From positions 1 to 33,817 of the forward strand of contig JANXWA010000005.1 of the NCBI GenBank assembly GCA_025351385.1: DNA of 33,817 nucleotides. Direction: 5' to 3'. This stretch comes from Acidimicrobiales bacterium. GTDB lineage: Bacteria > Actinomycetota > Acidimicrobiia > Acidimicrobiales > RAAP-2. Of this stretch, positions 16,706 to 23,587 are shown in pieces. Within the stretch, counting starts at the first letter, position 1. Each line of letters begins with the position of its first letter. The notes under the pieces are model-generated. The model was not told the origin of the DNA and ran no database searches. It saw only the letters and a list, made by a program, of their open reading frames with translations. The position numbers were made by a program, and so were the translations under genes.

Positions 16706-19018
16706 ATGGGAAGTCACTCACAATCGAATTTGGACCGGGCCGGCGAGGAAACGCGCCTGGTCGTCGAGACGCTCCTGCAAGTCGTCCCGGGAACCCAGAT
16801 CGTCGCCGTGGTGACCCTCCTCGAACGGCCGATCCCGGGCTTCGAACTGGATCCGCTGGTCAGCGCCAAGTCCCAGCTGGCCTTTGACAAGATCAGCGAG
16901 CGGGTGCGCGGCCAACTGGTCGGCGACACTCCGCTCGGCTCCTTCTCCTCGGTCGTCCAGGGCATCGAGTGGGGCATCCTCGTGGACCCCATCAAGGTTC
17001 AGGCAGGTGACATTGTCGGCGCGCTCGTCGTGGCGCGCCACGGGCGGACCTGGTCGGCCCGTGAGCGGTCGCTGACGAGGGCCTTCGGCAGCCTCTTGAG
17101 CCACGTGGCGACCCTCGCCACCCGCGAGGGACTCTTGTTGCACCAGCGCCGCCTCGACGAGCTGGTCGCCCAGGTCGCCGAGCGCCTCATGTCCACCTCA
17201 GCGGAGAACCGCCAGGAGACCCTCGACTGGGTCTGCCAGATGCTGGCCGAGTTCCTCGTCGCCGACGTCGCCTTCATCCGGCGCAACGACCTCAACCGCG
17301 AGCTGAGCATCCTCGAGGCCGAGTACCCGATCCGACTCGACAAGCCCGACCCCGACCCGCTAGGCGAGGTGGCCTTCGACGTCGACCCGCTCTTCATGGC
17401 GACGCGCGATATGCGCGTGCCGTACCTGACGGGTGGCGAGGACGTCACCGACGAGTACAAGGACCGCGCGAAGGACGCCGCCGGCGTGACGCCGGCCGCC
17501 GGCGCGGCCGTGCCGCTCCTGCTTGGCGACTTGACCTGGGGCGTGCTCGGCTTCCTCCACTTCAACCTCCACGACTGGGTCCCCGCCGAGGTCAACGCCC
17601 TGCAGGCGGTTGCATCGATGCTCGTCCAGCTCCAGGCGCGGATCGAGGCCGAGGAGCGCACCCGCTATAACGCGAACCACGACGAGTTGACGGGCCTGCC
17701 CAACCGACGGGCCCTGATCGCCGAGCTGAAGAGCCGTCTCGACGCGCGCCGCGAAACGGCCGTCATGGTGATCGACCTCGACCGATTCAAGATCATGAAC
17801 GACTTCCTCGGCCACGGATCGGGTGACCGCCTCCTCGTCACCATTGCCGACCGGATCCGCACGAGCATCCGGGCCAACGACTTCGCCGCGCGCCTTGGCG
17901 GCGACGAGTTCGTGTTCATCGTCGACAAGGCTCGCAGCGAGATGGAGGTGCTGGCGACGGCTTACCGGATCCTGGACATCATCTCCCAGCCGGTCGCGAT
18001 CTTCGGCCAGGAGGTCAGCCACACCGCCTCGATTGGCATCGCCCTGGCCCAGCCCGGCGAGCAGAGCGGCCTCGACCTACTTGGATTCGCCGATGTCGCG
18101 ATGTACGCCGCGAAGGCGCGCGGCCGCAATCAGGCGGTCGTCTTCGACCGTGAGCTGCGTGAAGAGGTCAACGAGCGCTCCCGCACTGAGTTGCAGTTGC
18201 GTGAGGCGATCGACCTCGGCGGTCTGCGCCTGCACTTCCAACCCGAGGTGGACCTGCGCACCGGACGGGTCCTCGCCGCCGAAGCCCTGGTCCGCTGGGA
18301 GCACCCCACGAGGGGACTGCTGGCCGCCTCGGAGTTCATCACCGTCGCCGAGGAGACCGGCCTCGTCACCGAGATCGGTCGCTGGGTCTTCGCCGAGGCC
18401 TGTCGGCAACTGGGCATCTGGCAGAGGCAGTTCCTCGACCTGCCGTTCATCGTTCGCGTCAACATGTCGCCGGCCGACTTCAAAATGGGCAAGATGGACG
18501 ACCTGGTCGAGTTCGTCGAGCGCTGCCTGCTCGAGAACAACGTGCCGGGCAATCGCATCTGCATCGAGATCACCGAGTACGCCGTCGCCGACGACCCCGA
18601 GCGGATCGCCGGGATTTTGAAGGGCTTCCAGGCCCTCGGCGTCGAGGTCGCGCTCGACGACTTCGGTACCGGCTTCGCCTCGATGACCCAGCTGAAGGAC
18701 CTGCCGGTCAACCTCTTGAAGCTCGACATGAGCTTCGTGCGCGGCATCACCACCGACAACTACGACCGCGCGATCGTCGAGTCGATCATCCGCCTGGGCG
18801 CCGCGCTCAACCTGGGCGTCATCGCCGAGGGCATCGAGTCGCCGGTCATCGTCGAGAAGCTCCTCGAGCTGGGCTGTCACCGCGGTCAGGGCTACCTAAT
18901 CTCGCGCCCGGTCCCGGCCTCGGAACTGGCCTCGATGCTCGGTGAGGGACTGGTCGCGGAGGAAGTACTGCGTCCCAGCCGGAGCAGCTCGTCCGAACTG
19001 GCAGAATTGCCGCTGTGA
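16706..19018 (+). CDS. GAF-GGDEF-EAL bifunctional c-di-GMP enzyme (Rv1354c-like)
   Basis: A 770-residue soluble protein. Two GAF-like regions (~15-150 and ~160-310) precede a GGDEF domain (~325-490) and an EAL domain (~500-745). The GGDEF site is canonical (RLGGDEF, G398-F402), and RAND exactly five residues before it forms an RxxD inhibitory I-site. The EAL site is complete: E526 in EAL, N in VNMSP, E in IEITE, DDFGTGF, K in LKLD, E in AEGIE and Q in GQGY. Both cyclase and phosphodiesterase activities are thus expected, switched by the GAF input. The ATG at 16706 has a rather distant AAAGG. Its stop overlaps the next gene's GTG. Domain order and position after the ThiF/nitroreductase gene match M. 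tuberculosis Rv1354c (family knowledge from memory). Confidence 0.94.
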   Translation: MGSHSQSNLDRAGEETRLVVETLLQVVPGTQIVAVVTLLERPIPGFELDPLVSAKSQLAFDKISERVRGQLVGDTPLGSFSSVVQGIEWGILVDPIKVQAGDIVGALVVARHGRTWSARERSLTRAFGSLLSHVATLATREGLLLHQRRLDELVAQVAERLMSTSAENRQETLDWVCQMLAEFLVADVAFIRRNDLNRELSILEAEYPIRLDKPDPDPLGEVAFDVDPLFMATRDMRVPYLTGGEDVTDEYKDRAKDAAGVTPAAGAAVPLLLGDLTWGVLGFLHFNLHDWVPAEVNALQAVASMLVQLQARIEAEERTRYNANHDELTGLPNRRALIAELKSRLDARRETAVMVIDLDRFKIMNDFLGHGSGDRLLVTIADRIRTSIRANDFAARLGGDEFVFIVDKARSEMEVLATAYRILDIISQPVAIFGQEVSHTASIGIALAQPGEQSGLDLLGFADVAMYAAKARGRNQAVVFDRELREEVNERSRTELQLREAIDLGGLRLHFQPEVDLRTGRVLAAEALVRWEHPTRGLLAASEFITVAEETGLVTEIGRWVFAEACRQLGIWQRQFLDLPFIVRVNMSPADFKMGKMDDLVEFVERCLLENNVPGNRICIEITEYAVADDPERIAGILKGFQALGVEVALDDFGTGFASMTQLKDLPVNLLKLDMSFVRGITTDNYDRAIVESIIRLGAALNLGVIAEGIESPVIVEKLLELGCHRGQGYLISRPVPASELASMLGEGLVAEEVLRPSRSSSSELAELPL

Positions 19019-19911
19019 GTTCGAAACCCGGTTTGGCTGGCGAGTCCACGCACATGAACGGTGACAGGCAACCCGAGGTCGAGGCGACCCTGACTGCTAT
19101 ACACAGCGTGGTGCCCGACGACGACAACTTCACCGAGAGCGCCTACGAGCCGTGGCTCTTCCAGACGATGCTGTCCGAGCTCTCCGAGAAGGAGCTCGGC
19201 GTCGGGTTCATCTACTCGGTGCTCGACCTCTTCGCTCAGCGCCACGGCCTCACCGACGCGGTCGTCGTGCTCGTGCACGAGTCGTTCGGCACTCAGATGT
19301 TCCGCCTGGGCGGCCTGGCGGTCACCTCGGAGATGGCGGCGCACATTGGATCGGAGCCGGGCGTGTTCTGCGAGCCCGACACCGTGCCGGCCGTCGAGTG
19401 CGACGCCGTACGCACCGCGTGTCAGCTCTCGTTGTCACTGCACCTCGCACGCTTCAGCGCGGCCCACGACCCTTTGACCAACATCGCCAATCGACGCAGC
19501 TTCGACGAGGCGCTCGAGGTCGCTTCCGCTCGCAGTGCCCGCTACGGCTGGGCCTTCACGCTGGTGCTCGTGGACCTCAACAACTTCAAGGCCGTCAACG
19601 ACCGGTCGGGCCACGAGTTCGGTGACAACATGCTGCGCCAGTTCGGCTTCGCGCTTCGCCAGGCCGTGCGCCAGGGCGACGTCGCCGCGCGAGTCGGCGG
19701 CGACGAGTTCGCCGTCATCTTGAGCAACGCCGAGGGCCACGAGTCGTCCGGCTTCACGGAGCGGCTGCGCGGTCACCTCACGGCCGTGGGCAACATGGTC
19801 GAGTTCACGATCGGCACGTCGACCTCGCCACGGGACTCGACCGATCCGGCCGAGCTGTTGCGCATGGCTGACGGCCGCCTCTACGAGAAGAAGGGCAGTC
19901 GCAACTCATGA
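19015..19911 (+). CDS. GGDEF diguanylate cyclase
   Basis: A 298-residue soluble protein. Residues ~30-150 form an uncharacterised, perhaps GAF-like, sensory region. The GGDEF domain spans ~155-295 with DPLTNIANRRSF at the start, the metal-binding DLNNFKAVND and an intact RVGGDEF (G228-F232). RQGD five residues before the GG is an RxxD I-site, predicting product inhibition. The GTG at 19015 overlaps the previous stop as GTGA, pointing to translational coupling with the GGDEF-EAL gene. An ATG at 19054 behind GGCGAG is a possible alternative start. It likely synthesises c-di-GMP from two GTP. Confidence 0.92.
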   Translation: MSSKPGLAGESTHMNGDRQPEVEATLTAIHSVVPDDDNFTESAYEPWLFQTMLSELSEKELGVGFIYSVLDLFAQRHGLTDAVVVLVHESFGTQMFRLGGLAVTSEMAAHIGSEPGVFCEPDTVPAVECDAVRTACQLSLSLHLARFSAAHDPLTNIANRRSFDEALEVASARSARYGWAFTLVLVDLNNFKAVNDRSGHEFGDNMLRQFGFALRQAVRQGDVAARVGGDEFAVILSNAEGHESSGFTERLRGHLTAVGNMVEFTIGTSTSPRDSTDPAELLRMADGRLYEKKGSRNS

Positions 19912-20504
19912 TGTCGAGAACCGAAGAGGACTTCGAACTCGAACTGCGCTCACTGCCGGGCGTGCTCAACATCGGTAAGACCCACCGGGAGAACGGCGAC
20001 GTCGACGTCGTGACCCTCGTCGTCAACTCCAAGGACCCCGGCGCCACCCGCAACGCCGCCACGCAGATCGCGAGCCTCTACTTCCCCGAGGCGGCCGTCG
20101 TCGTGGAGGACGCCAATCGCGCCCTGGCCTCCGAGCGAAGCGAGGGCCCCCGAGTCGCGCTCGTGCGCGCCGACTACGACACGACCGACGGATTTTGCGA
20201 GGTGCAGCTCTCCTTCGATGGACGCGTCGGCATCGGTCGCGCCGGCAGCGGTCCGCTGATCGGCGGTGCCGAGGCCACCATCGCCGCCCTACGCGACCTC
20301 GGCTACGACGTCCCGTTCTCGCTCATGACCGTCACCAACGTCACCAACGGCCGTGACTGGCCGGTCATCGTGACGTTGCGCTCGCTCTCCAACGACGCCG
20401 ACCGATTCGGCATCGCGCGCTCCGAGGACGACCTCGTCTCGGCCGTGAAGGCGACCCTCGACTCGCTCAACCGCTTCCTCTCGACGCTCGAAGGTCGCCA
20501 CTAG
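19908..20504 (+). CDS. Conserved hypothetical protein, ACT-like + LeuA-dimerisation-like
   Basis: 198 residues, starting at ATG 19908 and overlapping the GGDEF gene's stop as ATGA. A second ATG follows immediately at 19911. The N-terminal ~65 residues (LRSLPGVLNIGKTH, VTLVVNSKDP) look like a small ACT-type alpha/beta domain. Residues ~80-195 (CEVQLSFDGRVGIGRAGSG, GAEATIAALRDLGYDVPF, AVKATLDSLNRFL) resemble the allosteric/dimerisation domain of isopropylmalate synthase LeuA, as found in small actinobacterial proteins without the catalytic barrel. No catalytic residues are evident, so a ligand-sensing or protein-binding role is possible. Tight coupling to two c-di-GMP enzymes suggests, but does not prove, a link to that signal. 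The family assignment is from pattern only. Confidence 0.8.
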   Translation: MMSRTEEDFELELRSLPGVLNIGKTHRENGDVDVVTLVVNSKDPGATRNAATQIASLYFPEAAVVVEDANRALASERSEGPRVALVRADYDTTDGFCEVQLSFDGRVGIGRAGSGPLIGGAEATIAALRDLGYDVPFSLMTVTNVTNGRDWPVIVTLRSLSNDADRFGIARSEDDLVSAVKATLDSLNRFLSTLEGRH

Positions 20505-20523
20505 AACGCTTCGATGGTGCCGC

Positions 20524-20549
20524 GTGAGTCGCCGTTTCGTCGGCGTCAC
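20524..20549. terminator. Hairpin between convergent genes
   Basis: GTGA-(GT)-CGCCG (20524-20534) pairs with CGGCG-TCAC (20541-20549) around TTTCGT, giving a 9-bp stem with a 2-nt bulge. It sits in the 67-bp gap between two convergent stop codons and could serve both strands. There is no U-tract. Confidence 0.45.
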
Positions 20550-20571
20550 CTCGGGTTTGGACGGGGCAGAT

Positions 20572-21534
20572 CTAGACCGCTTCGAAGCTCCGACCACGCA
20601 ACTCTCCGATGCCGGCCGTGCGCAACGTCCCCCCGAGGGACTGGGCGATCGCGGTACCGGCGAGCGCACCGTCGCGGGGCAGTACGAGGAGGGTGTCCAA
20701 CACCCCGCGGGCGAGGACGAGCCCGCCCGTGCGGGTCGAGCGCGCCGCCAACGCGACGTCGCCGACGGGGACGACCCGCGAGAGTCGCACGACCGGGTTC
20801 TCGTAGTGGGTGCGACCGAACGAGCGCAGGTCGCGCAGCATCTGGAGCGACTCACGTCCGATGCGCACCGACGAGCCCGCGATATCGTCCCACTCCACGT
20901 GGATCGGCGTGATGCGCAGATCCAACTGGTCGGCCAGGTAGAGCATCTCCGCGTCGTAGATGAACCGGTCGTAGTAGCCGAGCAGGCCCAGTACCCGGGC
21001 CGGACCGAGCTGGAAGCCCTTGCAACCGCACTGGGTGTCGCGCAGCGTGGTGCCGGTGTAATGGCGCACGACCCGGTTGAAGACCTTGCCGGCGAAGGTG
21101 CGCACCGGCGAGTCGTAGTCGATGTGGCCCTCGTGGACCCGCGAGCCCGGCGCGAGGGGGCTCGTCTCGAGGGCGGCGAGGATCTCGGGGAAGTGGGCTG
21201 GACGGATCGACATGTCGGCGTCGGTGGCGATGACGTGGGACCCGCGCGCGAGCGAGATGCCGAGGCGCACCGCGGCGCCCTTCCCCCGGTTGACCGGGTG
21301 CTGGACGAAGAGGGCGTGGGGCAGGTGGCCGTAGACGGCGTGGGCGGTGTGCATCGTGGCGTCGGCCGACCCGTCGTCGACGACAATCACCTCGGTCCGC
21401 TCGACGCCGAGTTGCTCGAGAACCGGGGCCAGGCGCTCGAATCCCGCGGCGAGCCGCTTCTCCTCGTTGAAGGCCGGCACGACGATCGTCGTGGCGACGT
21501 CGGCGGGTTTCGGGGCGGGGTCGGATTCGGCCAT
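20572..21534 (-). CDS. Family 2 glycosyltransferase (ALG5/DPM1-like)
   Basis: A 320-residue GT-A fold enzyme. It has VVPAFNEEKRL (nucleotide-sugar binding start, ~18-28), VVDDGSADAT (~51-60), NRGKGAAVRLG, the metal-binding DAD at 105-107 and DTQCGCKGF, which is typical of dolichyl/polyprenyl-phosphate glucosyl- or mannosyltransferases. No transmembrane helices follow the catalytic domain. It probably transfers a sugar from UDP- or GDP-sugar to a lipid phosphate at the inner face of the membrane for envelope glycans. The ATG start gives the expected length. It stands alone, converging with the c-di-GMP operon. Donor and acceptor cannot be read from the sequence. Confidence 0.9.
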   Translation of the reverse strand: MAESDPAPKPADVATTIVVPAFNEEKRLAAGFERLAPVLEQLGVERTEVIVVDDGSADATMHTAHAVYGHLPHALFVQHPVNRGKGAAVRLGISLARGSHVIATDADMSIRPAHFPEILAALETSPLAPGSRVHEGHIDYDSPVRTFAGKVFNRVVRHYTGTTLRDTQCGCKGFQLGPARVLGLLGYYDRFIYDAEMLYLADQLDLRITPIHVEWDDIAGSSVRIGRESLQMLRDLRSFGRTHYENPVVRLSRVVPVGDVALAARSTRTGGLVLARGVLDTLLVLPRDGALAGTAIAQSLGGTLRTAGIGELRGRSFEAV

Positions 21535-21610
21535 TGGGTCCAGACGTGAGTATCGGTGCAGTCATTCAGGGTAGTACCGGGTCCGGTGCCCGTCGTACCG
21601 GATGGCGGCC

Positions 21611-21635
21611 GAGGTGACCGGCCGGAGGTGACCGG
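21611..21635 (+). promoter_or_regulatory. Two direct repeats GAGGTGACCGG
   Basis: GAGGTGACCGG occurs at 21611-21621 and again at 21625-21635, a 14-bp period, in the space between the divergent glycosyltransferase and Ig/OmpA genes. Tandem half-sites like this can be operators for a response regulator or a MarR-type protein. No regulator is identified. Confidence 0.3.
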
Positions 21636-21684
21636 TCGAGGGGCCGAAATGGGCCGTCACAGGCCCTCGGGTGGGCTCCTGAGA

Positions 21685-21709
21685 GGCACCGGCCTTTCGG
21701 CCAGGTGCC
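21685..21709 (+). promoter_or_regulatory. Strong stem-loop upstream of Ig/OmpA gene
   Basis: GGCACCGGCC (21685-21694) and GGCC-A-GGTGCC (21699-21709) form a 10-bp stem with one bulged A and a TTTC loop. It lies in a divergent region with no rightward gene before it, so an ordinary terminator role is not obvious. Downstream to about 21760 the sequence becomes AT-rich, with TTGTTA (21717-21722), TATATT and GATATT hexamers that probably contain the promoter for the gene at 21813. Confidence 0.35.
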
Positions 21710-21812
21710 AGGTGCGTTGTTAAGCAATTGTTGCTATATTGGCGAAAATTGATATTAAGTCGCGCAGACCAGCATGGCGGGGGAACTCGCAATACCGAGT
21801 GGAGTGGGCAGG

Positions 21813-23579
21813 ATGCAAGGGCGTTGGACCAGACGATTGACGTGGACGAGGACCTCGTGGTGGCGCACGGCCGCGAACGAGTTCTGGGCCAATCAACGAG
21901 CAACTTGGCGAATAGCCCGGCTGGGCGTGGCGGTAGCCGTGCTCGCGGCACCATTCTCCCTGATCGCCACGGCGTCGAGTTCGGCCGCTTCATTGGGCTA
22001 CGTCGCCTTCGGAGCGCCCGCTGCGGGGAGTAACGGCGCGTACAGCTCGAGCGTCGTCTATCCCACTCCCTACTCGCCGCCGGCCGTCAGTGACGGCATC
22101 ACGGGCGATACGTACACCTTCTCAATCTCCGGAGGGAACTCCGCGCACTGCTCGATCGGTCCCTCCGGAGCCGGATTCGCCTACACCAGCGTGGGCTCGT
22201 GCGTGATTCTGGCGACCAGCGTCCCGATCAACGCCGATCGCAACACCGAGGGGAGCAACAGCAGCACCGATGCCGACGACCTGAGTGTGGTGGGCACGTT
22301 GGCGCTCACCGTCGTGAAGGCCGACCAGAGCATCGACGCGACCTCGCTGACGGGAACGTTCGGGACCCCGTTGGCCCTCGCGGCATCCGGCTTCTCGGGC
22401 ACGGGGACGATCACCTTCGCGGTCGTCGGTGGCGGCACGGCGAGCGGCTGTGCTGTCGACGGTTCGGGCCAGCTGACCTCGTCGAGCGCCGGCACCTGCA
22501 TGGTGACGGCCTCGATCGCGGCCGACGCCGACCACAACGGCGCCACGTCGTCGCCCGCCACGATCACGCTCGCGAAGAGGGATCAGAAGATCAATGCGAC
22601 GTCGCTGTCGGGTACCTACGCCACGCCGGTGACCCTCGCGGCGACCGGCTACTCCGGCACCGGCAAGGTCACCTTCGCGGTCGTCGGTGGCGGTACTGCG
22701 ACCGGCTGCGCGGTGAACGGCTCGGGCCAACTGAACTCGACGAGCGGGGGCACCTGCATGGTGACGGCCTCGATCGCCGCCGATGCGAACTACAACAGCG
22801 CCACGTCGTCGTCCGCGACGATCACACTCGCGAGGAAGGGGCAGAAGATCAATGCTTCGTCGCTGTCGGGCCCGTTTGGCGTGACGGTCACTCTGGCGGC
22901 GACGGGCTACTCGGGGACCGGCAAGATCACCTTCGCGGTCGTCGGTGGCGGGACGGCGAGCGGCTGCGCCGTGAGCGGGGGCGACAAACTGACGACTTCC
23001 AGCCCGGGCACTTGCCTGGTGACGGCCACCATCGCGGCCGACCCCTCCTACGCCGCCGCCACCTCGAGTAACGCGACCATCACCCTGATCGCCCCCACTC
23101 CGGTCTTCGTGCCGCCGCCCACGACGACAACCTCGACGACCACGACGACGACCACGACCACCACCACCACGACGCTGCCGCCGATCCCACCCGTCCACAT
23201 CAAGTCCAGTCCGCCCCCGGCACCCCAGACGATCTCAATCAACATCGGTCCCTTCGCCGAGGGCTCGGCCGCACTCAGCAAGAAGCTGAAGAGGCAAGTG
23301 GCGCACCTGGCGAACGTCGTGAAGAGCCACCACTACAAGTCGGTCGAACTGGCGGGCTACACGGACAACGTCTTCTCACCGGCCTTCAATCAGACGCTGA
23401 ACCAGAGCCGGGCCTCGATCGTGCAATCTGAGCTCTCGGCCGACCTGAAGGCGCTCGGTCTGAACGGCGTCACGGTCACCATCGTGATCGGCGGACCGCT
23501 CATCGTCACGGCGTCCAACACGACCGCCAAGGGCCGGGCCGCGAACCGACGCGTCATTGCGACGCTCAAGGCTGGTTAG
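21813..23579 (+). CDS. Surface protein: Ig-like repeats, Thr-rich linker, OmpA-like C-terminal domain
   Basis: 588 residues from ATG 21813, chosen because GGAG lies 8 nt upstream; an ATG at 21774 lacks a ribosome-binding site. The protein has a basic N-terminus (~1-35), a hydrophobic signal or anchor ~36-60, an unassigned extracellular region to ~165, three 86-residue Ser/Thr/Gly-rich Ig-like repeats (~168-425), and a proline/threonine spacer with a run of about 13 Thr residues. It ends in an OmpA-like domain (~475-585) with ELAGYTDNV, NQSRASIV and TAKGRAANRRV, the region that usually binds peptidoglycan. It therefore probably links the repeat stalk to the wall. The repeats are related to those of the truncated gene at the window start. 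The next gene begins 8 bp after its stop, so the two are likely one operon. Confidence 0.88.
   Translation: MQGRWTRRLTWTRTSWWRTAANEFWANQRATWRIARLGVAVAVLAAPFSLIATASSSAASLGYVAFGAPAAGSNGAYSSSVVYPTPYSPPAVSDGITGDTYTFSISGGNSAHCSIGPSGAGFAYTSVGSCVILATSVPINADRNTEGSNSSTDADDLSVVGTLALTVVKADQSIDATSLTGTFGTPLALAASGFSGTGTITFAVVGGGTASGCAVDGSGQLTSSSAGTCMVTASIAADADHNGATSSPATITLAKRDQKINATSLSGTYATPVTLAATGYSGTGKVTFAVVGGGTATGCAVNGSGQLNSTSGGTCMVTASIAADANYNSATSSSATITLARKGQKINASSLSGPFGVTVTLAATGYSGTGKITFAVVGGGTASGCAVSGGDKLTTSSPGTCLVTATIAADPSYAAATSSNATITLIAPTPVFVPPPTTTTSTTTTTTTTTTTTTLPPIPPVHIKSSPPPAPQTISINIGPFAEGSAALSKKLKRQVAHLANVVKSHHYKSVELAGYTDNVFSPAFNQTLNQSRASIVQSELSADLKALGLNGVTVTIVIGGPLIVTASNTTAKGRAANRRVIATLKAG
22317..23090 (+). 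repeat. Three 258-bp tandem coding repeats
   Basis: Units begin at 22317, 22575 and 22833, a period of exactly 258 bp (86 codons), each starting with a basic residue then 'DQ'/'GQ' and ending near ATITL. Blocks such as ACCTTCGCGGTCGTCGGTGG are repeated almost base for base. A separate ACG/ACC (Thr) microsatellite follows at about 23120-23175. Confidence 0.9.
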
Positions 23580-23587
23580 ACCGCGCG

